Counted from the first letter of the stretch, positions 14,007-25,699 are shown. The stretch is DNA of 64,000 nt from Hirsutella rhossiliensis (GCF_020360975.1 NW_025408674.1:1-64000), one strand, 5' to 3'. Translations and numbers: made by a program. The notes: generated from the letters alone by a model not told the origin.

Positions 14007-14836
14007 CTAACCATCCCGATAGTTTGACCCTTTCGTACGTCGTAGCCACGATCGGCCAGCTTCTACTCGATCTGCGGTGCTGTCGACTAACCAAGCGTAT
14101 CCCTTCACCGCCGACCAAGCATGGCTGCTGACATGTCCATCATATGCGACTCCATCCTCTGCTTTACCCTGCTCCATCGCGACCATCATTTGACTCATCG
14201 CCGTCCCACTTGTCCCGCTCGGAGCTCGACCGTACACGGACTCGGCAAACATCCGAAGCTGCATCGGGAATCAGGAATCCCCATATTGCTCGATGATGTC
14301 GCTCTTTCCACCGCGCTTCGTAGGTCGTGCCATTGCGATGGGGTCATACCGAGTGTCTCACACTCTTTCTTCTTTGCATCCCACCACGGCGGCAGTATAC
14401 CGGGACAACGCTCGACGCGCTCCAGGAAACGCTTGAAGCCACGCAACCCGTTGGCGGCACCACCATATATGCTATCCGCGTCTGCTTCGCCTTCAATGTT
14501 GTACATGTCCTCAACGCGCAGTCGGTAGGCGTCGATCAGCAGCCCGTAGACATCTCTTTCCGATCGATCATGCAGCCAAGTGCGATTTTCAAGACGCGTG
14601 AAGGGGCGGATGACGCCCTGTTCCAACCCCTTCGGAGGCGATGAATTTCCCGTTGTAGGCCCATCTTGGAACGATGTCGTGGCGTCGGCCTGTTTGCCAC
14701 AAACCTTCTTATGGACCTTCCAGTCTGCCTTCTGGCAATCCCTGGAGCAGTACGGCGTGGTGGAACATTTCGCGCACCTCTTGAGGAGGGCAACTTCAGG
14801 CGGCGACTTCTTGCAGCTATTGCACTCAAGGGCCAT
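14007..14836 (-). pseudogene. MYND zinc-finger protein, broken
   Basis: The N-terminus (14836 downward) is a complete MYND finger: CNSC, then CAKC, YCSRDCQ and HKKVC within the first 46 residues, in the usual C-x2-C...C-x2-C...H-x3-C order. MYND fingers bind proline-rich peptides. After about residue 170 the frame is lost in a GGAAAG run; a one-base correction continues as EKSDIIEQYGDS, meets a TGA, and then runs on as MQLRMFAESVYGR to 14007. So there is one frameshift and one in-frame stop. The gene lies directly behind Helitron copy B in opposite orientation, within the 47-bp direct repeats. It could be a Helitron-carried passenger or simply the host gene at the insertion site. Confidence 0.65.
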
Positions 14837-15028
14837 GATGACCTAATTCCGATGACCAATTCGTTGAAGGTTGCTTGTGTGAAGAGGCTGAATCAATTTG
14901 AAGCTCATTTGTGAACAGGTAAGGTGCTGTAGCGGGTCCAAGCAGCCGCACTACCACCTCTCTCTCCAACAGACTTGTTTTTATAAAACAACCCGAATGC
15001 TCGCGCTCGGCTATGCCCAACTCTCGTC

Positions 15029-15074
15029 CCGTTCCTCAAGGCATTGGCGGACCCTGGAAGGGCCGGTCTCCTGT
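15029..15074 (+). repeat. 47-bp direct repeat, right copy
   Basis: It matches 7307-7351 apart from one indel (CCCTGGAAGGG versus CCCTGAAGGG). Unlike the left copy it is not followed by the inverted hairpin arm. Confidence 0.6.
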
Positions 15075-15160
15075 GCACACAAAAATGCGGTATCGGCGCT
15101 GCCCGCGATCTGCGCCACATTTTGTTGTACGTTCAGCAAAATGTGTTGTACGGATAACTA

Positions 15161-17344
15161 CCCATGCTTACCCCCCCTTCTGCTCACCCCTTATGCTCCG
15201 CAAAAATGTTGCCGCTCCATACAAATTGGACCAACTTCACTTATACAGAATCTACTCAATTTTAAAGCTTTTGACAAACAGTCACCTGTAACGGGTATAG
15301 AAATGACTGAACTTACATTTTGTGAAGTCAGCTGATGACCATAGGTGTCGTGACTCGTGACACCCCGGCATCGCGAAATGGCAATTTCGACCCCTAATCT
15401 CCTCCTGCCTCCTTTGCTTTCCACTCTTGCTCATCCTCCACCACCTGTCACAAATGGCAAAAGGCCTCGTTCCATCTATACAGAGAACGTGATGGCTGAG
15501 GCAATCCTCGATGTCACTGATAACGGTCTGTCGCAGCGCCAGGCTTCTCAGAAATGGGGATACCCCAGAGTACTATTTCCAGCAGAATGCGAGGTCAGTC
15601 GGCATTAACCGACCAGGAACAACCTGGAAAACTCCTATCCAGAGACCAGGAGGCCAACTTGGTTGCATGGACTCTTCGCCAAGAATCTCTGGGTTACGCT
15701 CCGTCCCAGAGTCAAATCCGCGCCTGCGTTGTTGCCGTTCTGAAACAGCAAGGCTGCGACTCAAGATTGGGACGTCATTGGGTAGAAAAGTTCATTCAAC
15801 GCCATCCAGAACTTAGAAGCAAGGTCGGTAGGCGTCAGGAAGCCAACAGATTCGACTCATTTACTCCCAAAGCAGTGCACTGGTACTTTGACGTCAGGGA
15901 GAAGGAGTACGGGTGGATCAAGCCGGAGAACACCGTGAATGTTGATGAAGGGGGGATTATGTCGGGTTTTGGTATGCAATCAACTCTCCATAGGCGATAT
16001 AAGCTAATACAATTTCTTTGCTAGGTCTGGACAGTCTGGTGGTTGGAAGTTTGGACCCTAAACGGAAGACTCTTCTCAAGGGACCCCAGTCCCGCAGCTG
16101 GACCACTTTTATAGAGGCCATCACCGCCGACGGGCGCGCCTTGACTCCTGGCATCATATTTAAGGGCAAAGATCTCCAGGCACAGTGGTTTAAGGACGAG
16201 TTTCGAGAATTTGCGGATTGGAACTACATAACTTCACCAAATGGATGGACGGACAACCACATTGCCGTCGAATGGCTTGAGGAAGTCTATTTGCCTCAGA
16301 CGCGACCTGACGACGACTCTGAGGCCAGGCTTATCATTCTGGATGGACATGGGAGTCATGCAACGGTTCGTACTTTGTTTTTACGGCGATGAGGCCCTGC
16401 TGATTTGACGACAGAATAAGTGGATGGCTACGTGCTTTCTGAACAATGTCTACTGTTGTTATCTTCCATCTCACTGTTCTCGTAGCCTCCAGCCATTAGA
16501 AAACGTTGTTTTCAATGCTATAAAGACAGCCTACCGGAAGGAGCTTGACAGACTGGCTTCTTTGACGGATTCCACGCCTGTTGACAAGGTCAATTTTATA
16601 CGTGCGTATGCCACGGCACGTCAAACGGGAATGACAACAAGAAACATCTTGTCCGGTTGGAGAACCACTGGAAATTGGCCAATCTCGCGTTCAAAGGCGT
16701 TGGGGCATCCTGAGATCCAAGGAGACAAAGTTACGGCATCCCCGGAACATAGGCCTTTTTTGGACTCTGACGACACCCCGAAATCTAGCCGCCATATTCG
16801 TGATCTTGGCAAGAACAGAACACCTACGACTCGGAGGCGATATGCCAAGACAGCGAAAGGCTGGGAAACTCAAGAACAGACACTAGCAGAACATGGTAGT
16901 AAAATTGCTAGGCTGGAGGAGGAAGTGGACAGGCTGAAGAGAGGAAGAAAGAGAAGAGCGATCCCTAACCCAAATAGACGCTTCATGCGTCTCGCCGAAG
17001 CTTTGGCGGCCGGTGAGGCCGTCCCCGAAATTGGGAGTCCAAAGAAAGCCGTTGTGGTGGATTGCGACTGGTTAGAGGAGGTGGTGGAGTCGGAGACGGA
17101 GACAGCTTCGGTGATTGAGGTCAACGTATCTGGGCCTCCGCAGCGCACCACGCGACAGGGTCGCGTCATAAAAAGACCAAGAACCAATTAGTGTGTTCAA
17201 TTCTCATTCAAATGATGTATCTTTTATATTTATATGTACATAGTTCGCCGAAATATGAGCAGTTCAAAAATCAGATTTTGGGTGAGGTTTGTCTCATTTG
17301 GCGGAGCATAAGGGGGGGGTGAGCAGAAGGGGGGGTAAGCATGG
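15161..17344 (+). mobile_element. pogo/Fot1-type DNA transposon, copy 1
   Basis: The element is 2,184 bp, bounded by TA dinucleotides at 15159-15160 and 17345-17346, as expected for Tc1/mariner/pogo insertions. The terminal inverted repeats are about 42 bp, starting CCATGCTTACCCCCCCTTCT and ending near GGAGCATAAGGGG; they differ mainly in C-run length. The element encodes one transposase with two introns. Confidence 0.85.
15378..17191 (+). CDS. pogo/Fot1 family DDE transposase, copy 1
   Basis: This cut-and-paste transposase has an N-terminal HTH (AILDVTDNGLSQRQASQKWG...), a CENP-B-type second HTH with ESLGYAPSQSQIR, and a DDE/D core. The acidic residues sit in NVDEGG (about 15950), LDGHGSH (about 16345) and LQPLE (about 16490-16500). 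The C-terminal region has a leucine coiled coil (TLAEHGSKIARLEEEVDRL) and a basic tail. Introns: 15972-16024 (GTATGC...CTAAT...TAG, 53 bp) and 16366-16414 (49 bp); both have the same lengths in copy 2, which supports them. One frame break at about 15560 (GGATACC for an expected GGAATACC). The third catalytic position is Glu, whereas copy 2 has Asp. Confidence 0.8.
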
Positions 17345-17840
17345 TACCCCCTTTGTTTTCCGGACTTTGTAATCCTGGATTCTTACTTTCTCGGACGTTT
17401 TCAGACCCTTCGCACAGTGGTGCACACTCTCACAAAGAAACTTTGCAGAAAAGGCATATGATGTAGTAATGGGGTAGTTGCATCGTATTTCGTGTCTCTG
17501 TCTTCCTCTCTTTCTGTCCTAAACTCGTAGTATATGTATATGGTTAAGGCAGGCTGGGGGCCCCCAGCCTCTCGACTGGAGACGTTCCAGTCTTTAATAG
17601 GAGCTTTCCAGCCTCCTCGTTAGACGCGGTTGTCAGCTCCCTTGTTGGCGTAGCTGCCCATGGGTGACCTGGCTAACTCGACCAAGAGACGTTCTTCGCA
17701 ACACACACAATGTATCGATTGATGATACTCGCATTGGCAAACATTTTCTTAATCCAAGCATTAGGTTTCCAATGAGAAGTTTTAAATTTAGTAAAAGTGT
17801 TCAACTTCTCAAGGCAAAGGGCAATTTAGGGTTAAAGGAT
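17345..17840. other. intergenic spacer with a perfect palindrome
   Basis: No gene is seen. A perfect 18-bp palindrome GGCTGGGGGCCCCCAGCC lies near 17550-17567, followed by pyrimidine-rich sequence with repeated TCCAG words. It could be the end of an unrecognised LTR. Confidence 0.4.
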
Positions 17841-18817
17841 GGCAATTGCTACACCGGCATGAACAAATGGCTACACCGGCATGACTCTTACACCGGCATG
17901 ACTTTTACGGCCTCTGATTGGTCTATCCCTTGTTGTTAGTGCATTTGGATTCTGCCAACAGCTCCCGTTGTACCCCGGGCTTTACTCTGCAAATTGCGAC
18001 GCCACGCATCTTCGCCAGCCAGCTATCACGCTAATTACTCCTTCGTTGCGAAGCCTACTGAGAATAATTGTTCCCGACTTTGCAAAGCCACAGGACTGCA
18101 GGAGCAGTAGTGTTTCGGACTCCTTGCTGAGACCAACACTCAAACACAAGCTGTATCAGACATCGCCACAGCCTCGTTTTCAAGGCTATCTGCACCACAA
18201 ACCAGCTCTTTCCTTGTACTGAAGTAGTCCCCTCTTTCTCTCTTTCATCGTCGAATCGACTGCCCTGTTAACCATGTTCTGCTCCGTGCGTGCGACACTT
18301 TTCCTATCGCGATCAAGACCGCCAATTCGGCATTAGTTATGTCCCAACCTGGCTTTGGATCTAACTCGGTAAGAAACCGACGACGACGGAGCTACCAATC
18401 ACGCCCTCGAAAACGACAGCGGCAGAACCAGTCTGATAGTTCAAGACCACCTTCGTCTAGTAGCATAGGGACGAGCATTGGCCAGCAGCGGCAGGCGAAG
18501 AAGTGAGTGGGAGCTGCTTAACAGCGACGAGGAGGCTCTTCCTTCTATAGTAGTTAGATAATAGAGACGTAGATAGCTGTCCCTAAGGGTGGACTAGAAT
18601 TGACATTATTTCGTGTTGCAAACTAGACTTCATTTTAGTGCTCGCGGCTCGCCTCAGTTGAAGATGGGGCCTTGTTAAGAGATTTGGCTTCACCGCCTTC
18701 ACGCGGATGTACCTGTGGATCAAGGAACGAATGGAGCGAATCAGAGGCTGTAAAAGTCATGCCGGTATAAGAGTCATGCCGGTGTAGCCATTTGTTCATG
18801 CCGGTGTAGCAATTGCC
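17841..18817. mobile_element. non-autonomous TIR transposon with 8-bp target duplication
   Basis: The element is 977 bp, with inverted repeats of about 78 bp that start GGCAATTGCTACACCGGCAT and differ at two positions. It is flanked by a perfect 8-bp direct repeat TAAAGGAT (17833-17840 and 18818-18825). Each TIR contains three spaced copies of TACACCGGCATGA. No transposase is present inside. The 8-bp duplication fits hAT-like elements, although the terminal bases are not the usual CAG...CTG, so superfamily assignment is open. Confidence 0.85.
18339..18506 (+). CDS. small Arg/Ser-rich ORF in the TIR element
   Basis: A 55-codon ORF from ATG to TGA with the basic stretch VRNRRRRSYQSRPRKRQRQ and a Ser-rich tail. 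Its end overlaps a good donor site (AA-GTGAGT), so it may be the first exon left from a deleted transposase. It resembles a nuclear-localising N-terminus but matches no family I can name. Confidence 0.35.
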   Translation: MSQPGFGSNSVRNRRRRSYQSRPRKRQRQNQSDSSRPPSSSSIGTSIGQQRQAKK

Positions 18818-18841
18818 TAAAGGATAGGTATGTCGTATAGG

Positions 18842-21658
18842 CGGGATGGCTCCGGACAGACAGGTTCAGACAGACATATTGCAGGGATTATCGCGCTAAG
18901 CATGGGTTAAAAGCCATCGCGCCTTGACTACAACCTGAACGGGAATAATCGTTCATCGCCCCTTGCTAGGGTGCGCGTCGCAATAAGAATCGCGTTGTTC
19001 AGGTTCAATGGAGATCCAGCATCTCGTCCGACGCGAACGCGAACGCGATGGAGATCCAGTACCGCGACAGCCTCCCGATGATGTCCGCTCCGGCTTCGAC
19101 AAAGCTGTAGAAGCCCTACCGCAAGAGCATCTCCGCGCTCCTGTTACCGGTGACGAAGTGAACAGCCCCGAGGAAGCCCTTCACTGGTTCCAAAACTATG
19201 CATTCACCCAGGGTTTCGCTCTGGTCACTGCCAGCAAGGTACGCGACCGCCTGCGAGTGAATTGTATCCATCACGGTAGAGGTACCCGAAATACTCGAAA
19301 GCTGCCGGACATCGTCACAGAGGGAGGGGACCGAAAGAAGGAGCTTACGTACACCAAGGCCAAGGAGTGTCCTTAGTCTTTATGTCTCCTACAAAACTAT
19401 CCGGAGCGGCCGCGGAGGATAGAAGAGCGAAAAGGCTGGGTGGTCGGTTTCACTTACGCGTACCATACGCATCCGCCACTTCAAAATCCCTTCCACTACG
19501 CCTGCCATAGATCCCGTATCCCAGAGCGGGCTGCGGCAGTCGATCTGGCCCTCGCGCATCGGACTGCCGGCCTGTCAGCAACTGAATCAACCCGGATTCT
19601 CGACCAACACGGCTTAGGCAACTGTCTTTCTGCAAAGGAGTTCTACAACCTGAGCCGGTCTGAAGGAGACGCAGCAGTCAAGAAGCGCTTGACGTCTTGC
19701 TCACTTGTTTGGAGTTCGAGGACTTCCGTGTTCGTTGCTTCTTCAAATACCTTCTTGACGACCAAGGACGACGGACAGCGCGAGTACTCGAGCACCTGTT
19801 CTTCTGTTCTTCCGAGCAGATCCGCCTGGGTAGAAGATTCGTCAGCGGATTCCTCATGCAAACCGATGCGACGTTCAACACCAATTGCCTCCACCTGCCT
19901 TTATCTGTCATAGTGGGAATCACAAACACAGGCAAGACATTTCCTCTGGCTTTCGCCTTTATAACATCTGAATCAGCTGAAGCCTTCGAATTTGTGAATG
20001 CTCAATTGGCAGAACTGGTCTGGTACGATTGCCCACCACCTCAAGTCGTTCTCGGGGATCAAACCAAAGGGCTCGCTGCCGCGATGGCGGCGTCCCAAGC
20101 GAGCTGATCCTCAGGGTGAAGATGGGCAAATATTGCAGCTCTGTGAATGGCATGCCGCAGAGAACTTCAAGAAGCGATTGTTAGACTCGGGCAAATATAC
20201 GAAGGAACGAAGGAAGAGCTACTTCGGTTTGTTTGGGATTACATACAAGCTCCCGATGAGGCGCGACTTGAAGAACGGCGAGGCGAGCTGCTCGCAGAAA
20301 TTCGGGAGCCGGAACGCCTTTATCTCAAGAATAATTGGCAACCGAAAGAGCGCCAATTTGTCCGAGCACACACACGACAGTACCCGAACCTCGGATGTAA
20401 CAGCACGCAGAGGAACGAAAGCTACCATGTCGTGGTCAAACAGTCTCTGAACAGGCAGCTTCCCTGCAGGCATCCTGTCAAAACTGGCCGAAAGCTTGAA
20501 GAAATTAACTCAAAAATCACTGAAGACGAGGATCGGAGCAGGGCTGACGTCCCAAGGCTGTTGGACCGAGCTGCTTTCCGCCTTCTTATCGGGAAGGTTC
20601 CACACTACGTTCTAAGCAAGCTAGCTCCGGAGTGGGAGGCAGCAAAAGCTCTAAGATGGAGGCAAAACACTGAGCTCGAGAAGGAGCGGTAAGGTATTGG
20701 GCCTTCTCAACGAACCTGGATGTCCCTTCGCGTGTGAGTTCCCACTCAGATACGGCCTGCCCTGTCGACACTGGCTGTACGAGGCTGTTGTCAGGTCCTG
20801 GCCTGTCCCACTCAATGTCCCACTCAATGTCCTTCATCCACGCCGGTTACTCGACGGACCTGCGGTGGTACGCAGCTGGACCATGTCTTATGCAAAGCAG
20901 CCAGCTCCCGAGGTCACAAAAAATCCAGGGGATCGTTACCAAGATGGCGGTAGGAACATGGTTCTTCAATCGGGATTGGAGGTCGTTCAAGTACAGGGGA
21001 GCCTCGGCGGACAGCAGGCAGAGGAGTTCTCGAGACTCTTTCGCCTACAGAATGACCGTCTAATAGCAGATTTCCAGGCGCAGGTACAGTCAAGAGCCCT
21101 CCTGCCTCCGGAATTGCCGGAAGCACTGCATTCGCCTGGCTTGAAGAGGTTCAAATCGCACGGTAGCACGAAAAGGCGATCCATGACCGGCCGTGAGGCC
21201 GCAGAGCATACTGCCGCTCGAGCGGACCGAGCCACTTCGGATTTGCTGAAGGGAGTTGATCAGCTTCCTGACCCTTCCTCGACCCGTCCTCTCCTTTAGC
21301 AACTTCGCCACAGCTTCTTCGGGAAACGAGACGTAGTCGAACACGGAGCACGAAGGATATAGAGAAGGCGACGACTGCTGGGAAGTCTCCAGATAGAGCG
21401 GAAAGGCCCGAAAGGGTGAGGAACCCGATATGCCTAAGCCGCGGTGCAGAAGCGGAAGGCTTCAAGGAGGATGAAACGCAGTTGGAACTGCAACAGCGGC
21501 CTACCCAGGATTGTATACTAGTGGATTTCCCTTCAGACTGAAAAATGGCACTTGTGCCCGTTCAGGTTGTAGTCAAGGCGCGATGGCTTTTAACCCATGC
21601 TTAGCGCGATAATCCCTGCAATATGTCTGTCGGAACCTGTCTGTCCGGAGCCATCCCG
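18842..21658 (+). mobile_element. MULE (Hop-like) with ~100-bp TIRs
   Basis: The terminal inverted repeats run 18842-18943 and about 21557-21658 and start CGGGATGGCTCCGGACAGAC; only about one mismatch is visible in the first 100 bases. The element is about 2.8 kb and begins 16 bp after the target duplication of the upstream TIR element. No clear 9-bp target duplication is seen (TCGTATAGG versus TGCATTAAC), so the original site may have been altered. Confidence 0.85.
19008..21299 (+). CDS. MULE transposase (frameshifted)
   Basis: This is a MULE-type DDE transposase inside the 18842-21658 element. The N-terminus begins with MEIQHLVRRERERD and a FAR1-like fold (HWFQNYAFTQGFAL...VNCIHHGRG, later YHTHPP). 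The catalytic core has the first Asp in MQTDATFNTN (19865), the second in VLGDQTKG (20057), the C-x2-H block CEWHAAEN (about 20142-20153) and the Glu region NSTQRNESYH (about 20395-20425). A SWIM zinc finger CEFPLRYGLPCRHW lies at about 20735-20775. The C-terminal tail is charged and ends DPSSTRPLL. Frame changes occur near 19376, 19690, 20100, 20200 and 20690. All catalytic motifs survive, so the copy is young or the breaks are sequence errors. Confidence 0.8.
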
Positions 21659-21709
21659 TGCATTAACGACTCTGTTCCAATCTCGTCTTGCTACAGATTA
21701 TCAATAACC

Positions 21710-24700
21710 CTACGTGTGTCGCTCAATATGCATCTTATGTGACGTCTTTGTATCTACACTCGCTTCAGACTCGTTGACCCATCCAAGTGAATTGGAAACG
21801 GCAAGAGGAGCAGATATCAACCTCCTATGACTCTTGATTCCTTGGCTGCTAGACTTACTTTGCGGGTGTGACCCCGCAAATCCAAGAGGCCGTGCATCGT
21901 GGCCAAGGAGACCGTCATCGACTGAAAGTTCTGCTGCTGCTCCGCAGTCAAGATGTGACGTTCTGCGACCACTTCGATTGGCAGTTCTCAATTCGGAACT
22001 CCGAGGTGAATTTCTTCCGCGCCTGAGCCGGCTGATTAGCAAGAACAGCGCGGTACTGCAAAGCAGACTAGCACCAACGGTGCCCGTGATGATGCCGATA
22101 GATGTCACCCTCTCTCTCGGACCTTGACCTCCTGCTTCAGTAGAATCAAACGCGTCGTGGCTCTGAACCAAACTAGTGCTCGTGGGAAGAGCGCCGTAAG
22201 TCGTTACTCGGCCGGATTTGACGTTGTCTCGGACGTCAATCTTCGGATTGATGAGAGCAGTGAGGTTATTGACGGCATCCTCCTCGTGGTGATAAACTCG
22301 CGAGCTAGGCATCCACAAGTCTATCTGGAGCTTGTCTACCAAATTTTCAGGGTAATGTACTTTGGCCACAGTGGTGATGTAGCCCCAGGAGTCTCTTGTA
22401 TCATAGGGCTCCAACGCGTACACTGGAAGTGTGTCAGAGGGAAACGTGCTGGTAGCGGCCAGAGCTCGGGGTAAAAGTTGGAGAATAACTGAAGCAGCGC
22501 TTAGGTTCTTCGAAATAAAAGTATAGTTTAAAGGGGATAGAAACCCTATTTGGATCGGAACAGTTTCCGGCGGAGGCGTTTGATAGCGGCCGCTGGGCGA
22601 GATTCTATCAGATGGGTTTGTGGGGAGAGGCTTGGAAAAGAAAGCTTTTGCAGCCTCAAGCGAAGCCGAGGTTGGTCTCGGCGATGTTTTGAGACCGATT
22701 GAGGTACAACTTCTTGGCTCGCGAACAAGATGGTGGTAACATCTATAGGGACTCCGTTAAAGGCTTGACTGGTGCGCATGGTAAATGATTCAGTCGTTCG
22801 CTCGACGGACGGACTTGCGTCGACGGAGCTTTGAATCAAAGCTCGGACATCCGTTGTTGAGTGTAACGAGGCTACTGTGAGCTTTGCTGCAGGGCTATCT
22901 GGAGGCAAGAAGTTCTCAGGAGTAACAGCTTGATGAGACTTGATGACCGGCGGCTGCATCCCAGGAGAACCTCCGTCTCCTGCATTGGATTGTGTAATAA
23001 CCCAAGTCGGCTCAGTGATTAATGTAGTGGGAGGCGGAGGATCAGGAACCACGAGTTCTGTACTGGCCACTTGGAATGTTTGTGTCGAAGGGGGTCCGGT
23101 CAAGACGAAAGCCGAGGACCCTGAACTCAAATTCGGAGTAACAGAGGGCCGAGTCGAATCCATTGGATTTGAATACGTTGAGATGCTAATATCAAGTATC
23201 TCCAGATGCGTCGGTTCGAAAACCGGATAAGGCTGCGATGTTCCAAACTTGTCGAAACCTCCCCCAGGCGAGGGCTTCTGATTCGAGAGACTCAGGCTGG
23301 TATGCCGGTGTATGGCTCCTTTGCTTGTTGAAAATTGCCGTGCGGAATCTGATAAGGGGTGCTTCAAATCCGAGAAGCTAACCTTCGACCAAGGTCTGCT
23401 GCGAGGGGGCGCGAGAGGGTCCAAGTTGCTATCATCACTAGGGCTACCATGAGTTGGTAAGGATTCTGCAAAAGAACTAGTTGTGGTGGATCTTAGCCGG
23501 GGCGTTGCATTGCCCGCTTCGATAGGTCTACCGCTTGAGAGCACTGGAATCAAGCTTGAAACTATCGACGAGAAAATTGGCTCTCCTTTAAGGGGCGTCG
23601 ATATAGATTTGTACGGTTGGGGGGGGTCGGCGGTACCGAAAGCAGAAGACAGGCCCAAAGGCGTTGTTTGCATTGCAATATTGGAGTTGAGGCGTTCCTT
23701 CGATGATGTTGGAGAATAGGAGACGTGAAGTATGGAAGCCGGCCTTAGAATGTCTGATTGCCATGATATATTGGGATCCAAGTGCAGCACGGATGATATT
23801 GATCTTGTGAACCACTCCCGGGTCGATTCTGTTGTAGCGGAACGACTAATCGTGAAAGCTGTGGGCATCTTCCTGCTTGCTGAAAGCTGTGGCTGGGTCA
23901 TGGGCGTTTCAGGGTGTTTGTCGACACATTTCGTGTGTCAGCTAGAATCACTTTGCTTACAGTGGCGGGAATAGTAAACTTTTCCGAAAATGACGGGGCG
24001 CTTGATTGGACCAAAGACATTTGCTCATGATGTGACACATCCATCCTACCTGTCCAGGTGAAAATTTGGGCTTTGGGGCTGGCGGAACTCGGGACGATGA
24101 TCGTTCTCGAACCGGAAGCAGTCCAGGGCTCTGGAGGTCTCAATGAGTTGAGCTTTTCAGCTGCTGTTGATGCTGCCAAGCCTGCTGTTGAATCGACCTG
24201 GTTTCCGTCTCCGAGGTCTCGAATGCAAAGGTGGACGGTATAACCCGGGCGTTTGAAGGGGTTGGGCTGACATAACCCCTTGTTACTACACCTTCTTGGC
24301 TTTTTGACTCGGACAGCCTGAGCGAAAAAATAATGCTAGGAGTATCGAACCTTGTAAAGCTAGTAAGAGTTGTAAACCGGCCTGGTGGATTCAGCTCTTG
24401 GCTCGGTGTATCCAGCTTCCTGGTTCTAGCAGGCTGTAGAGTCGATCTGCTCGCGCCCTGGACATCCCCGCCAAACGAGCTCCACGCCTGTGAAGCTGCT
24501 CCTGAGGTGTCATTTGCAGTCCGGACTATCGAAATTGGAATCTCAGAGACGGAGGGGGAATATATTGGTCTGCCAGCCGCGGGCTGCGCAGATACAGAGA
24601 AGCTCCAGCCAGTATTGCTCATTGAGAAGCCGATGGCGATATTGAACTCACTCTCTCGAAGGGCGGACGACTCGACACCCCCAGCGCCCATGGCATGCGA

Positions 24701-24814
24701 GCCAGGCGGATAACGCCTTTCTCGGCCTGAACTGCGGGCTTGAGGTTGCGGCAGTGGGCGTTGGGCACTGACAAACTCCGCCAAAGCAAGTGCCAAGACC
24801 ATAGCGGGGGCCAT
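21710..24814 (-). CDS. secreted-type Ser/Thr-rich single-pass membrane protein
   Basis: The start is ATG 24814, which opens a good signal peptide (MAPAMVLALALAEFVSAQ). The next ~800 residues are rich in Ser, Thr and Pro without recognisable catalytic motifs. Near 22100-22030 is a single membrane segment (GIITGTVGASLLCSTALFLL) followed by RLRRGR and a ~95-residue cytoplasmic tail ending at 21710. Introns: a likely one at 23893-23960 (GTAAGC...CTGAC...CAG; acceptor could be 23887), and a probable one between about 22545 and 22487. One frame break at about 24198 fits a missing C in ACCAGG. The layout resembles fungal cell-wall stress sensors of the Wsc/Mid2/SKG6 type, but no WSC Cys domain is visible. 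It is one of the few apparently non-transposon genes here. Confidence 0.6.
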
Positions 24815-25057
24815 CTCAGAATGAACGGTGTCAGTATCCCGAGGGTGCAGCGACACACAATGCGAGCAAAGAAGCGTCACACAACCAGTAGCCTGGTGAA
24901 AGCCAGATGCAAGCAGCACACAACACTTATTAATAACCGTGACTAAGTTGACCACATCGCAAGGGACGGAGTCAGGAAGGGATGGGCGGTTCAAGGCCGG
25001 GACGCGCAAAGTAGCAGGCAAACCATTTGCTTCTGAAATGCCTTCATGTCGGGTTCG

Positions 25058-25360
25058 CTAGAGACGGAGGGAAATGCCTGCTATGGTGTTACATACATAC
25101 AGGGGTTCAGGTACAGCGTCCGCCTTCGAAAGTATAAACTTGTCCCAGATTTGGGTCAATAGACGGTGCATATTATCCACATCGAAGTATCGCGCTACTG
25201 TTTTCTTAACAGTAGCTCGTTCGTACATAGGAGATACATACTTGTCGACGATTAAAAATGATGGCCATTGCGGCCATTTTTCTCTGCAGTCTCGCAACAC
25301 AGCAGCCCAAACACGCTGAAAATAGCGTACATGGCTCCCCGACTGCCAACGTCCCCTAGC
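25058..25360 (-). CDS. hypothetical protein fragment
   Basis: An open frame of about 100 codons runs from about 25358 to 25058, containing HVRYFQRVWAAVLRDC and YFDVDNMHRLLTQIWDKF. Composition is protein-like (Trp, Phe, Asp rich) and unlike the surrounding sequence. No family is recognised and no start context stands out; it is probably a truncated remnant. Confidence 0.3.
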   Translation of the reverse strand, partial: ARGRWQSGSHVRYFQRVWAAVLRDCREKWPQWPSFLIVDKYVSPMYERATVKKTVARYFDVDNMHRLLTQIWDKFILSKADAVPEPLYVCNTIAGISLRL

Positions 25361-25699
25361 ATGAACAGATCCTGTCTACATATGATCCTCTAAGGACTTT
25401 GGAATGCGGAGATTGCCAAAAGTGTCTCATGGTTCCAAATAGGCGGCAGTGTACCGGTACCTAGTGCATCCGATTCGCACCACTCATGCCGGCCAGAAAG
25501 TCTGGTCCGTTCTACTAGGTAACCTCGGACGCCGCGGTCTGGGCGCATGCACTTGAAGCTGCTCTACATAGACTCACTCTTTCATCACTTTCAAAGGTAC
25601 ATTGTGATCCAGGTATCGCGTCGTCCGGGCTTTACTGTACATATTGCTCAACACGTGAGGTTAGCGCGAATGCACCAGTTGGGTTTGGTTGTGGTACCT

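Noticed and set aside
15969..16024. Frameshift in pogo copy 1 between the two long ORFs
   Set aside because: The interval has GT...CTAAT...TAG signals and the same 53-bp length and position as in copy 2, so it is an intron.
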